Positions 8,974 through 17,769 of a stretch of 39,649 nt of DNA are shown here, one piece after another; position 1 is the stretch's first letter; the number at the start of each line of letters is the position of its first letter. The notes under the pieces are model-generated. The model ran no database searches and was not told the DNA's origin. It worked only from the letters and a program-made list of their open reading frames with translations. This DNA is from an uncultured Eubacterium sp. (GTDB lineage Bacteria > Bacillota > Clostridia > Lachnospirales > Lachnospiraceae): the NCBI GenBank assembly GCA_949959185.1, contig CATLIX010000031.1:1-39649 (forward strand), written 5' to 3'. Position numbers and translations under genes: made by a program.

Positions 8974-9960
8974 ATGAAGAATATAGACGAAGATATTAAA
9001 AAGGGAAGTTTTCGGCCGGTGTATTTGCTGTATGGGGAGGAGGACTATCTGAAAAAGCAGTACGGAAAGAAATTAAAGCAGGCCTTATCTTCTGAGGGAG
9101 ATACTATGAATACTGGTATTTTTGAAGGAAAACAAATCAATCCTGAAGAATTGATTGATTTGGCGGAAACACTTCCGTTTTTCGCGGAACACAGGCTGAT
9201 TCTGGTGGAGAACAGCGGTTTTTTCAAATCCTCCTGTGATAAACTGGCAGATTATATGAAACAGATTGCACCGGCTGCCTGCTTTGTATTCGTGGAAGAT
9301 GAGGTAGATAAGCGCAGTAAGATGTACAAGGCTGTGAAAGGCGCCGGGCGCGCGGTGGAATTTCCAAGACAGAAGGAAGATTTGCTGACTCGGTGGATTC
9401 TCACCCGTCTGAAGCGGGAAAATAAGAAAATTACACAGCCGGTGATGCAGCTTTTTCTGGAAACTGCCGGAACCGATATGGAGAATATTGACAAAGAACT
9501 GGAAAAGCTGTTCTGTTATACCCTGGGGCGGGATGTCATTACAGAAGAAGATGTGAAAGCAGTCTGTGTGGGACAGACTGACGGCCGGATTTTTGATATG
9601 GTGAACCACATTGCAGAGCAAAGGCAGAAACAGGCCCTGGAGCTGTATTACGACCTGCTTGCGCTGAAGGAGCCTCCCATGCGTATTCTGTTTCTGGTGG
9701 CCAGACAATTTCAGAATCTGCTCCTTGCGAAAGAACTCCGGTCGCAGGGGTATGATTCCAGGGCAATTTCTGCCAGACTGGGAATTCCTGAATTTGCAGC
9801 ACGGAAACATCTTGCCCAGTCAGGGCATTTTACGCCAAAACAGCTGAAAAAGGCTGTTTCAGACTGTGTGCAGGCGGAAGAGGATGTGAAAACCGGGAAT
9901 ATGAATGACCGGATGGCAGTGGAAGTGCTGATTGTGAGGCTGAGTGCCGGTGAACCGTGA
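8974..9960 (+). CDS. holA: DNA polymerase III delta subunit
   Basis: HolA is the clamp-loader subunit that opens the beta sliding clamp. The 328-residue product begins MKNIDEDIKKG and soon shows the family's PVYLLYGEEDYLKKQ motif, followed by the AAA+-like (Walker-less) domains and a C-terminal collar region with FDMVNHIAEQRQKQAL and MRILFLVARQFQNLLLAKEL. ATG at 8974 is preferred because AAAGGAGCGG sits 8 bases upstream; a GTG at 8953 would precede it. Location directly after comEC and before rpsT is the standard Firmicute order comEC-holA-rpsT, which supports the call. Confidence 0.93.
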   Translation: MKNIDEDIKKGSFRPVYLLYGEEDYLKKQYGKKLKQALSSEGDTMNTGIFEGKQINPEELIDLAETLPFFAEHRLILVENSGFFKSSCDKLADYMKQIAPAACFVFVEDEVDKRSKMYKAVKGAGRAVEFPRQKEDLLTRWILTRLKRENKKITQPVMQLFLETAGTDMENIDKELEKLFCYTLGRDVITEEDVKAVCVGQTDGRIFDMVNHIAEQRQKQALELYYDLLALKEPPMRILFLVARQFQNLLLAKELRSQGYDSRAISARLGIPEFAARKHLAQSGHFTPKQLKKAVSDCVQAEEDVKTGNMNDRMAVEVLIVRLSAGEP

Positions 9961-10044
9961 AGTTAAGCGGAAGTTTTACGAGATGTTCTTTTCTGTATTT
10001 TTCAGCAATCTTAACAACGAAGAATAAAATAATAAAATAATAAA

Positions 10045-10073
10045 AAGAAGCCGACTGACGGTATCGGCTTCTT
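10045..10073 (-). terminator. Rho-independent terminator of rpsT
   Basis: AAGAAGCCGA and TCGGCTTCTT form a perfect 10-bp stem. Read on the minus strand it is followed by TTTTTATTATTTTATT, the classic layout, so it serves rpsT. On the plus strand the T-run is weak, but the same hairpin could also slow transcription out of holA. Confidence 0.85.
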
Positions 10074-10100
10074 CATTATGCGCACTTTGTTCTTTCAAAC

Positions 10101-10364
10101 TTAAGCAATTTTATTTACAGCTTTGGTAAGCTGAGAAACTTTTCTGGCTGCATTGTTCTTATGATATACACCTTTGGAAGCAGCTCTGCTAATCTGAGAA
10201 ATAGCAGCGTTTAATGCTGTCTGTGCAGCCTCCTTATCATTTGCTGCAATGGCAGCTTCTACCTTTTTAATAGAAGTTTTAACAGCAGATCTGATAGATT
10301 TGTTGCGGGCTGTTCTGGTTGCAGTTACTAAAATTCTCTTTTTTGCTGATTTGATGTTAGCCAA
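10101..10364 (-). CDS. rpsT: Ribosomal protein S20
   Basis: S20 binds 16S rRNA early in assembly of the 30S subunit. The 87-residue, very basic, Ala/Lys-rich product starts ANIKSAKKRILV and contains NKSIRSAVKTSIKKVEAAI and KGVYHKNNAARKVSQL, matching the family over its full normal length. There is no ATG at the right place: the start is a TTG at 10364 (minus strand) with GGAGGTG upstream at the normal distance. An ATG-started version would add 34 unrelated residues and is wrong. E. coli rpsT also starts with UUG, which is part of its autoregulation, so weak-start control may apply here too. It is the only minus-strand gene before the IS. Confidence 0.96.
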   Translation of the reverse strand: MANIKSAKKRILVTATRTARNKSIRSAVKTSIKKVEAAIAANDKEAAQTALNAAISQISRAASKGVYHKNNAARKVSQLTKAVNKIA

Positions 10365-10494
10365 TCCGTACACCTCCAATTTTATAAAAGTATGACAATC
10401 CAGTTGACTGTTATGCGGAAACAGGATTGTACTGTATTCTACAGTTGTTTCATTAAATCCGGACACGGACGTTCTAATGTAAACATACTCATAT

Positions 10495-10523
10495 ATTCTA
10501 GTCCCAAATTTTCAGTCTGTCAA
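10495..10523 (-). promoter_or_regulatory. Strong promoter of rpsT
   Basis: On the minus strand a perfect TTGACA (10518-10523) is followed after exactly 17 bases by TAGAAT (10495-10500). This leaves a leader of about 125 nt before the TTG start, long enough for leader-based control. Confidence 0.85.
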
Positions 10524-10613
10524 TACATATTCCAACACTTTTTGTAAAAAATACTAACAGTTATTGTTGCGTAAGATGAAGTGAAAACTGGAAATATTCT
10601 TGGAGGGATTGTT

Positions 10614-11564
10614 ATGGAGCAGTTTCAGGTGCGTACGGATTTGGCATTGGAAACCCGTGAGAAATTTGAAGAGGACAATGTGGAAATCAAAGGAGTGCGG
10701 GTAGAAGAGGAATACCGCGAGAAGTCAGAGATTAAAATTACCACTATGGTAATTGAAACGGAGAACGGGGCGAAAGCCATGGGGAAGCCGAAAGGAACCT
10801 ATATTACTCTGGAAGCAGCCAATATGGACTGTCAGGATGAGGATTATCACCGGGAAATTTCCCTGGAGCTGGCAAAAATTATCCGGAAACTCCTGCCGCC
10901 GAAGAAAGATACCATGTCGGTGCTGGTGGCGGGCCTGGGGAACCGGGAAGTAACGCCGGACGCCCTGGGCCCCAGGGTGGTGGACAATATGCTGATAACC
11001 CGCCATGTACTGAAAGAGTTTGGAAAATATGCGTTCGGAGAACAGGAGGTGAATGCAGTCAGCGGAATTGTGCCGGGAGTAATGGCTCAGACCGGAATGG
11101 AAAGCCAGGAAATTATCCGGGGCGTGGTGGATGAGACGAAACCGGATGTGATGATTGCCATTGACGCACTGGCGGCCAGAAGCACCAGAAGGCTGAGCCG
11201 CACCATACAGATTACGGATACCGGTATCAATCCAGGCTCCGGCGTGGGAAATCACCGCCACGGGCTGTCGGAAAAAACCATGGGAATTCCCGTGATAGCC
11301 ATCGGCGTGCCTACGGTTGTGGACGCGGCCACCATTGTAAATGATACCATGCACACTCTGATTCAGGCCATGGAGGAGAACAGCCATCTTGAGACACTGA
11401 CCACCGGACTGAATGCATTGAATGACATGGAAAAATACGAGCTGATTCGGGAACTTCTGTCTCCCCAGTTAAATACCATGTTCGTAACCCCCAAAGATAT
11501 TGACGAATCTGTCCGGCGTCTGAGTTATACCCTTTCCGAGGGATTAAACATTGCATTTGCATAA
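10614..11564 (+). CDS. gpr: Spore germination protease GPR
   Basis: Gpr degrades small acid-soluble spore proteins at germination and is made as a zymogen that self-cleaves late in sporulation. The 316-residue product has the short N-terminal propeptide region (MEQFQVRTDLALE) and then the conserved peptidase A25 core: VLVAGLGNREVTPDALGPRV, VMIAIDALAARSTRRL (aspartates proposed as catalytic lie in these two motifs), GVGNHRHGLSEKTMGIPV and the C-terminal VTPKDIDESV. ATG at 10614 follows GGAGGG; an earlier in-frame ATG at 10581 lacks a ribosome site. spoIIP follows at 82 bases, the same order as in Bacillus and Clostridium. Confidence 0.95.
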   Translation: MEQFQVRTDLALETREKFEEDNVEIKGVRVEEEYREKSEIKITTMVIETENGAKAMGKPKGTYITLEAANMDCQDEDYHREISLELAKIIRKLLPPKKDTMSVLVAGLGNREVTPDALGPRVVDNMLITRHVLKEFGKYAFGEQEVNAVSGIVPGVMAQTGMESQEIIRGVVDETKPDVMIAIDALAARSTRRLSRTIQITDTGINPGSGVGNHRHGLSEKTMGIPVIAIGVPTVVDAATIVNDTMHTLIQAMEENSHLETLTTGLNALNDMEKYELIRELLSPQLNTMFVTPKDIDESVRRLSYTLSEGLNIAFA

Positions 11565-11578
11565 ATATTTTCGTACAG

Positions 11579-11607
11579 GCATATATTTAACTGTTCGACA
11601 TGATTAT
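11579..11607 (+). promoter_or_regulatory. Possible sporulation (sigma-E-like) promoter for spoIIP
   Basis: GCATATA (11579-11585) and CATGATTAT (11599-11607) are separated by 13 bases, which resembles the sigma-E pattern (KMATATT, about 14, CATACANT). spoIIP is a known sigma-E target in Bacillus. The match is by eye only. Confidence 0.35.
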
Positions 11608-11645
11608 CATTGCCTTTTGCAGATGACGGATAAGGAAGACAGAGA

Positions 11646-12923
11646 ATGGGGAAATTTTTCAGGAAAAAGAGAAGAAAGAAAGCCAGACATTATACAGGAG
11701 GGATTCTGCTGGCCATAAGCCTCCTGTTTGTATTTGTATGTTATCAGACCATGTCAGAGACGGGAAAAGTACCTGCGCTGAAGCAGGTACTTTCCTGGGT
11801 GAAAGAGGAAATTGCAGTGGAGGCCTGGAAAAACTGCATGATGGTTATGATAACAGAAAAAGAACAGGAGCAGTCACCCACACTGGGGGCCTGGTTTCTG
11901 GAGAAACTGGAGCAGACGTATCCGGTCTGCCGGTTCAGCGAAACCATGACGGAATATGATACCAGAGTGGAAAGTGATCTGACCGGAGCCCTTCTGGCTG
12001 AAAATGAGCGGGAAGCGGAACAGGCTTTGGAGGGTCAGGGAGAACAGGAAACAGGGGAAAAACAGCAGGCGGAGGAATCCGCAGCGGAAGAAAAAGATAA
12101 TAAGAAAAATAAGAAAAATAAGAAACAGAAGCAGACGGAAACTGCTGCCGGAACCGGGGAAAAAGCGCAGGAGATTTCCAGAGAAAAATTAAATGATTTT
12201 GACTACCTGGTACAGAATTTTTATCAGATTGACCGTACCACCACCGTTGACAGCAGCCAGCTAAATGCGGACGCTCTCCTGGGAAAAAGCATGAAGCTGG
12301 AAAACGGAGCTGAAAATGTACAGATTCTGATTTATCATACCCATTCTCAGGAAGGGTATGCGGACTCCACGCCGGGAGATACCAGTACCGGTGTGCCAGG
12401 CGTGGGGGAATATCTTGCGGCGCTTTTGCGGGAAAAGGGATATAACGTTATGCACCACACCGGGGAATATGATGTAAAAGACAGGGACAATGCCTACTCT
12501 TATGCAGGCCCGGCCCTGGAACAGATTCTTGCAGAAAATCCAGGTATTGAGGTGGTGATAGACCTGCACCGGGACGGGGTGGCTGACACCACCCGTCTGG
12601 TGTCAGAAGTAAACGGAAAACAGACTGCTCAGATTATGTTTTTCAACGGACTGAGCAGAACCACTGCCAACGGGGATATTTCCTATCTGGCAAATCCGTA
12701 TCTGGCGGATAATCTGGCCTTTTCTTTTCAGCTTAAGCTGGCGGCGGAGGAATATTATCCTGGTTTTGCCAGGTCAAATTATCTGAAGGGCTACCGCTAT
12801 AATCTCCATTACCGCCCCAAAAGCCTGCTGGTGGAAGTAGGAGCCCAGACCAATACGCTGGAGGAAGCCATGAATGCCATGGAGCCTCTGGCAGAAATTT
12901 TACATAAAGTATTGTCAGAATAA
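11646..12923 (+). CDS. spoIIP: Stage II sporulation protein P
   Basis: SpoIIP is the cell-wall amidase/endopeptidase of the SpoIID-M-P engulfment complex; it removes stem peptides so that the mother-cell membrane can migrate around the forespore. The 425-residue protein has one N-terminal transmembrane helix (about 18-36), a long charged, low-complexity linker rich in Glu/Lys/Gln (about 115-175, with repeated KNKKNK), and the C-terminal catalytic domain (about 210-420) with zinc-site motifs ILIYHTHSQEGY and VIDLHRDG and the closing VEVGAQTNTLEEA. The length is normal for the family. It follows gpr and probably reads from both the gpr promoter and a local one. Confidence 0.94.
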   Translation: MGKFFRKKRRKKARHYTGGILLAISLLFVFVCYQTMSETGKVPALKQVLSWVKEEIAVEAWKNCMMVMITEKEQEQSPTLGAWFLEKLEQTYPVCRFSETMTEYDTRVESDLTGALLAENEREAEQALEGQGEQETGEKQQAEESAAEEKDNKKNKKNKKQKQTETAAGTGEKAQEISREKLNDFDYLVQNFYQIDRTTTVDSSQLNADALLGKSMKLENGAENVQILIYHTHSQEGYADSTPGDTSTGVPGVGEYLAALLREKGYNVMHHTGEYDVKDRDNAYSYAGPALEQILAENPGIEVVIDLHRDGVADTTRLVSEVNGKQTAQIMFFNGLSRTTANGDISYLANPYLADNLAFSFQLKLAAEEYYPGFARSNYLKGYRYNLHYRPKSLLVEVGAQTNTLEEAMNAMEPLAEILHKVLSE

Positions 12924-12978
12924 ATGATGGCGATACCATATCAGCTGCTGAATGATGGCGATACCGTATCAGCTGCCG
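12923..12978 (+). repeat. 28-bp direct tandem duplication between spoIIP and corA-like gene
   Basis: Unit 1 (12923-12950) and unit 2 (12951-12978) both begin AATGATGGCGATACC and match at 26 of 28 positions. The repeat starts at the spoIIP stop and ends just before the ribosome site of the next gene. Confidence 0.9.
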
Positions 12979-13000
12979 ATTGCCAATGGAGGAAAGAAGC

Positions 13001-13864
13001 ATGGAAGAGACAGGCAGAATCCGGTGGATGAACCGGGAGAAGCTGGAGCGGAAAGAGAGAAATCCACAGGAAGAACTGTTGCTGCAGTCCATATATAAAC
13101 TGGAGCCGGAGTACTGGAGCGGTGTGAAACTGACGGAAGATTCCCTGTACGGGGCTTTCCGGTTTCATGAGGGGGCACAGAATGCTGTCAGCGCAGCATT
13201 TTTGCTGAATGCCCATGACTTTATTCTGGTGACCCGGAAAGAAGAAAAAGACACTCTGCTCCGGTCAGAAAATCCCACCATGGAGGAAGGGCTGGAAGAA
13301 CTTTTTGAAACCGTTCTGAAGCGTGGCCAGCAGAAGGTGGAGCGGATGGAAAAATACCTGATTGATATGGAACAGGAAATTGTGAAGGGAAAAATCAGCC
13401 GGAACCGCAATCAGAATATTTTTGAATGCAAACGTTCCCTGGCGGTCTGGAAAAACGATTACGTGCAGTTTCTGAATCTTGTGGAAGGGATTAACGGACT
13501 GGAGCAGAAAAAGAAGGAAGATCAGGGGCAGATTTTGAGTGAGGAATCTGCCTGTTATTTTCGTGTCTACGAAAACAAGCTGCGCCGCCTGACGGAGGAG
13601 ACCCAGTTTCTGTATGAAGAACTGGTGCATATCCGGGAAGCGCTGGACGCGGCCCTGTCCTACGAGCAGAACCGGATTATGAAGGTATTTACCACTGTAA
13701 CCACGGTGTTCATGCCTCTGTCTCTGATCGCAGGCTGGTACGGAATGAATTTTACCGGAATGCCGGAGCTGGGCTGGGAATACGGTTATCCTTTTGTGGG
13801 TGTTTTAAGCGTACTGGTGGTACTGGTGTGTATCTGGTTTTTCCGGAAGAAAAAGCTGTTTTAG
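13001..13864 (+). CDS. CorA-type divalent cation transporter
   Basis: This is a 287-residue magnesium/cobalt transporter-like protein of the CorA (2-TM-GxN) family, forming pentameric channels in the cytoplasmic membrane. It has a long N-terminal cytoplasmic alpha/beta and helical region (1-225, with a coiled-coil-like segment at about 95-215) and two C-terminal helices. The first ends in the selectivity motif YGMNF (about residue 248) and the second is VGVLSVLVVLVCIWFF, followed by a basic tail. It is shorter than E. coli CorA (316) but in range for clostridial members. ATG at 13001 follows GGAGGAAAG at 12986-12994; a TTG at 12980 would precede that site and is rejected. Confidence 0.88.
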   Translation: MEETGRIRWMNREKLERKERNPQEELLLQSIYKLEPEYWSGVKLTEDSLYGAFRFHEGAQNAVSAAFLLNAHDFILVTRKEEKDTLLRSENPTMEEGLEELFETVLKRGQQKVERMEKYLIDMEQEIVKGKISRNRNQNIFECKRSLAVWKNDYVQFLNLVEGINGLEQKKKEDQGQILSEESACYFRVYENKLRRLTEETQFLYEELVHIREALDAALSYEQNRIMKVFTTVTTVFMPLSLIAGWYGMNFTGMPELGWEYGYPFVGVLSVLVVLVCIWFFRKKKLF

Positions 13865-13874
13865 GAAAAAAATA

Positions 13875-13903
13875 TTGCGAAGATACAGGCGAGAGTATAT
13901 ACT
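13875..13903 (+). promoter_or_regulatory. Candidate promoter of lepA
   Basis: TTGCGA (13875-13880) and TATACT (13898-13903) lie 17 bases apart, about 50 bases before lepA. An overlapping TATAAT at 13903-13908 exists but would need a 22-base spacer. Confidence 0.4.
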
Positions 13904-13954
13904 ATAATCTGAAACGTTACGATACTGAGATAACAGGAGGATTTTGAAAAGATC

Positions 13955-15769
13955 ATGGCAGCAACGGACCAAAGTAAAATCAGGAATTTTTGCATCATTG
14001 CACATATAGACCACGGAAAATCCACGCTGGCTGACCGTATCATCGAGAAAACCGGGCTTCTCACCAGCCGGGAAATGCAGGCCCAGGTCCTTGACAATAT
14101 GGAGTTGGAGCGGGAACGGGGCATTACCATCAAGGCTCAGACGGTGCGGATTGTATATAAGGCGAAAGACGGAGAAGAATACATATTCAATCTGATTGAC
14201 ACGCCGGGACATGTGGACTTTAATTATGAGGTATCCAGAAGCCTGGCAGCCTGCGACGGGGCTGTTCTGGTGGTGGACGCCGCTCAGGGAATCGAGGCCC
14301 AGACGCTGGCAAACGTATACCTTGCACTGGACCATGACCTGGATATTCTTCCTGTCATCAATAAAATAGATCTGCCCAGCGCCCAGCCGGAGCGGGTCAT
14401 TGAGGAAATTGAAGATGTGATTGGCCTGGAGGCTCAGGACGCCCCCAGAATTTCCGCAAAGACCGGAGAGAATGTGGAAGAAGTGCTGGAACAGATTGTG
14501 GCTAAGATTCCGGCGCCGGGAGGAAGCGGGGACAATCCCCTGCAGGCGCTGATATTTGATTCCCTGTACGATTCCTATAAAGGGGTTATCGTGTTCTGCC
14601 GTATCAGGGAAGGCCGGGTGAAGCCGGGCACCACCATTAAAATGATGGCTACAGGGGCCATGGCAGACGTGGTGGAGGCAGGCTATTTCGGTGCCGGGCA
14701 GTTTATTCCCTGTGAGGAACTCAGCGCCGGAATGGTGGGTTATCTGACGGCCAGCCTGAAAAATGTCAGAGACACCCAGGTGGGAGATACCATTACGGAC
14801 GCGAACCATCCCTGCCAGGAACCTCTGCCGGGATATAAAAAGGTAAATTCCATGGTTTACTGCGGCATGTATCCGGCAGACGGAGCCAAATACCCGGATT
14901 TGCGGGATGCACTGGAGAAGCTGCAGTTAAACGACGCGGCCCTGCAGTTTGAGCCGGAGACCTCCATTGCGCTGGGCTTTGGGTTCCGCTGCGGTTTTCT
15001 GGGACTTCTGCACCTTGAAATTATTCAGGAGCGTCTGGAGCGGGAGTACAATCTGGATTTGGTGACTACGGCGCCGGGAGTTATTTATAAAGTCCATAAG
15101 ACCAACGGGGAAGTGATTGAACTGACCAACCCTTCCAACCTGCCGGACCCGGCGGAGATTGAATATATGGAAGAACCGGTAGTCAGCGCGGAAATTATGG
15201 TGACCAGCGATTATATCGGGGCCATTATGGATTTGTGTCAGGAGCGGCGGGGCGTTTATGTGAGTATGGAATATATGGAGGAAACCAGAGCCCTGCTGAA
15301 ATATGAGCTGCCCCTAAACGAGATAATCTATGATTTTTTTGACGCCCTCAAGTCGCGCTCCAGAGGGTATGCTTCCTTTGACTATGAGATGAAAGGCTAT
15401 GTCCGCTCCGAACTGGTGAAACTGGATATCCTGATTAATAAAGAAGAAGTAGACGCTCTGTCCTTCATTGTTCACAGCGGAACCGCTTATGAGCGGGGCA
15501 GGAAAATGTGTGAAAAATTAAAAGAAGAGATACCGAGGCATCTGTTTGAAATCCCAATCCAGGCGGCCATCGGAAGCAAGGTGATTGCCAGAGAAACAGT
15601 GAAGGCCATGCGCAAAGACGTGCTTGCCAAATGTTACGGCGGCGATATTTCCAGAAAACGGAAGCTGCTGGAGAAGCAGAAAGAGGGAAAGAAACGTATG
15701 CGCCAGATAGGAAATGTGGAAATTCCTCAGAAAGCCTTTATGAGCGTACTGAAACTGGATGACAAATAG
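13955..15769 (+). CDS. lepA: Elongation factor 4 (LepA)
   Basis: LepA is a ribosome-associated GTPase that affects initiation and can back-translocate ribosomes. The 604-residue product is full length. The GTP-binding domain shows G1 [10 protein letters not shown]2 RGITIKAQ, G3 DTPGHVDF, G4 NKIDLP and G5 SAKTG, followed by domain II, the EF-G III/V-like domains and the LepA-specific C-terminal domain, ending [27 protein letters not shown]. The ATG at 13955 has AGGAGG at 13935-13940, a rather long 14-base spacing, but no better start exists. hemW follows at 15 bases, a conserved Firmicute order. Confidence 0.97.
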   Translation: MAATDQSKIRNFCIIAHIDHGKSTLADRIIEKTGLLTSREMQAQVLDNMELERERGITIKAQTVRIVYKAKDGEEYIFNLIDTPGHVDFNYEVSRSLAACDGAVLVVDAAQGIEAQTLANVYLALDHDLDILPVINKIDLPSAQPERVIEEIEDVIGLEAQDAPRISAKTGENVEEVLEQIVAKIPAPGGSGDNPLQALIFDSLYDSYKGVIVFCRIREGRVKPGTTIKMMATGAMADVVEAGYFGAGQFIPCEELSAGMVGYLTASLKNVRDTQVGDTITDANHPCQEPLPGYKKVNSMVYCGMYPADGAKYPDLRDALEKLQLNDAALQFEPETSIALGFGFRCGFLGLLHLEIIQERLEREYNLDLVTTAPGVIYKVHKTNGEVIELTNPSNLPDPAEIEYMEEPVVSAEIMVTSDYIGAIMDLCQERRGVYVSMEYMEETRALLKYELPLNEIIYDFFDALKSRSRGYASFDYEMKGYVRSELVKLDILINKEEVDALSFIVHSGTAYERGRKMCEKLKEEIPRHLFEIPIQAAIGSKVIARETVKAMRKDVLAKCYGGDISRKRKLLEKQKEGKKRMRQIGNVEIPQKAFMSVLKLDDK

Positions 15770-15784
15770 GCGCGGAGCAGATGT

Positions 15785-17035
15785 ATGAGAAGGTCAGACA
15801 GCTTTTGCGAAACAGAAAACAGAAAGAATCTGGAGCTGTATCTGCATATTCCCTTTTGTGTGCGAAAATGCAGTTACTGCGATTTCCTCTCCATGGCCGC
15901 AGATGAAAACATCCGCAGACAGTATGTGGACATGCTGCTGGCAGAACTCAGAGAAAAAGGGCGTTTTTGCAGAGAATACCGGGTTTCTACGGTGTTTTTC
16001 GGGGGAGGAACCCCTTCCCTTCTGGCGGGGGTGCAGATTGCGGAGCTGATGGAAGAAGTGGGGAACTGTTTCTGTCTGGATTCGGATGCGGAGATTACGC
16101 TGGAATGCAACCCCGGCACGCTGGACAGACAGAAACTTCTGTTCTGTAAAAATGCAGGAATCAACCGTCTGAGCATGGGGCTGCAGTCTGCGGACAACCG
16201 GGAACTGGAGCTTCTGGGCCGCATCCATACTTTTGAACAGTTTCTGGAAAATTATGCTCTGGCCCGGAACATGGGATTTGAAAATATAAATCTGGATTTA
16301 ATTTCGGGACTTCCCATGCAGACCGTAAAGGACTGGAAGAATACGCTGGAAAGGGTGTTGATATTGCGGCCGGAACATATCTCAGCCTACAGCCTGATTG
16401 TGGAAGAAGGAACGCCCTTTTTTGAGCGGTACGGAGAAGACGAGCTGCGCCGGGAACGGGGAGAACATCCCCGGATACTGCCGGAGGAGGAGACGGAGCG
16501 GGAAATGTATGAACTTACCAGGAGCCTGCTGGAGGAAAAAGGCTATCGCCGGTACGAGATTTCCAATTATGCCAGGCCCGGCCGGGAATGCCGCCACAAT
16601 ACAGGGTACTGGCAGAGAATCCCTTATCTTGGGCTTGGACTGGGAAGCGCTTCCCTGCTGGAGGAGCGGCGGTTTTCCAACCCTGTGAATCTGGAAATAT
16701 ATCTCAACGGCGAGTACACAGATTTGTCCCGCATCCTGGCAGAAAATCCCGGAAGCCCTCCGGAAAAGCAGCAGGATTTGCCGGAGGAAGTGATTGTACT
16801 GGGCAAGAAGCAGCAGATGGAAGAATTTATGTTTCTGGGACTGCGGATGACCGAAGGCATTTCCAGAACCAGGTTCCGGCAGCAGTTCGGACTGGAGCCG
16901 GAAGGTGTTTACGGGGAGGAATTACAGAATTTTCAGAGACAGGGACTGCTGGAACAGAAAGAAGGGCGGATTTTTCTGACAGAAGCAGGGATTGCAGTGA
17001 GCAATTATGTACTGAGCGGGTTCCTGTTGGAATAA
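15785..17035 (+). CDS. hemW: Radical SAM heme chaperone HemW
   Basis: HemW is a radical-SAM-fold protein, formerly annotated as oxygen-independent coproporphyrinogen oxidase-like, that binds heme and supports its insertion into respiratory proteins. The 416-residue sequence shows the N-terminal HIPFCVRKCSYCDF with the CxxxCxxC cluster ligands C25, C29 and C32. It lacks the extra Cys of true HemN (CDF rather than C-x-F-C), and contains GGGTPS, the INLDLISGLPMQT strand and a C-terminal HemN-type domain. Gene order lepA-hemW is conserved. The frame downstream continues only as a shadow; the next gene starts 14 bases after the stop. Confidence 0.93.
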   Translation: MRRSDSFCETENRKNLELYLHIPFCVRKCSYCDFLSMAADENIRRQYVDMLLAELREKGRFCREYRVSTVFFGGGTPSLLAGVQIAELMEEVGNCFCLDSDAEITLECNPGTLDRQKLLFCKNAGINRLSMGLQSADNRELELLGRIHTFEQFLENYALARNMGFENINLDLISGLPMQTVKDWKNTLERVLILRPEHISAYSLIVEEGTPFFERYGEDELRRERGEHPRILPEEETEREMYELTRSLLEEKGYRRYEISNYARPGRECRHNTGYWQRIPYLGLGLGSASLLEERRFSNPVNLEIYLNGEYTDLSRILAENPGSPPEKQQDLPEEVIVLGKKQQMEEFMFLGLRMTEGISRTRFRQQFGLEPEGVYGEELQNFQRQGLLEQKEGRIFLTEAGIAVSNYVLSGFLLE

Positions 17036-17049
17036 GACGGAGGAAACAT

Positions 17050-17769
17050 TTGAAAATTGCAGTATGTGACGATGAAAAAGTAATAAGAAACGCCATTGCG
17101 GAACGAATCTGCCAGTTGTATCCGTCCTGTCAGGTGGTGAAATATGAAAAGGGTGAACAGCTCCTGTCTGACCAGGAAAGTCCGGATATTATTTTTCTGG
17201 ATATACAGATGGAGGGGATGGACGGTATGGAGACAGCCCGGCATATCCGGAAAAAGAATCAGCAGGCTGTTCTGATATTTCTCACAGCCTGGGAAGAATA
17301 TGTATTCCAGGCCTTTGACGTGGGTGCTTTTCACTATCTGGTAAAGCCTCTGAAAAAAGAGAAGTTTTACCAGGTGCTGGAGGCGGCGGTAAACCGGGCA
17401 AAATCTCTTGCAGTTTCCGGGGAGGCAGAGGAGGAACGGGCAATTCTTGTGAAATCGGGGGCCTTTTCCCGGAAGATTCCGGTGTGCGATATTATGTATG
17501 CGGAGGTCAGAAACCGGAAGGTAACGCTGCATATCGCCGGTGAAAGCCTGGAATTTTATGCAAAGCTGACGGATCTGGAGCAGGAACTGGGAGAAGATTT
17601 TGTGCGTCCTCACCGGAGCTACCTGGTTCAGCTGCGGTATATTTCCGGTTACTGCGCCACAGATATTACACTGGAAGACGGAACAGTGGTGCCGCTGGCA
17701 AAGCAGAAATACCGGGAATTTGTGCAGCAGTATCTGAACTACATGAAGCGGACAGGAGAAACCATATGA
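17050..17769 (+). CDS. LytTR-family response regulator (AgrA-like)
   Basis: This is a 239-residue regulator with an N-terminal receiver domain (1-120; D7/D8, phospho-acceptor D51 in IIFLDIQMEGMDG, LTAW, VKPL) and a C-terminal LytTR DNA-binding domain (about 140-235) with FVRPHRSYLV and IxLEDGTVVPLAKQKYREF. The start is a TTG at 17050 with GGAGG at 17039-17043. A much longer frame without stops runs 154 codons upstream, but it overlaps hemW in another phase and is not real. The gene overlaps the sensor kinase start by 4 bases (ATGA), so the pair is translationally coupled. It resembles AgrA/VirR/ComE-type systems. Confidence 0.92.
   Translation: MKIAVCDDEKVIRNAIAERICQLYPSCQVVKYEKGEQLLSDQESPDIIFLDIQMEGMDGMETARHIRKKNQQAVLIFLTAWEEYVFQAFDVGAFHYLVKPLKKEKFYQVLEAAVNRAKSLAVSGEAEEERAILVKSGAFSRKIPVCDIMYAEVRNRKVTLHIAGESLEFYAKLTDLEQELGEDFVRPHRSYLVQLRYISGYCATDITLEDGTVVPLAKQKYREFVQQYLNYMKRTGETI

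Noticed and set aside
10365-10466. N-terminal extension of ribosomal protein S20
   Set aside because: Adds 34 residues unlike any S20 and bypasses the GGAGGTG before the TTG.
16588-17049. N-terminal extension of the LytTR regulator
   Set aside because: Overlaps hemW in another phase; the TTG at 17050 has a proper ribosome site and the receiver domain starts right there.
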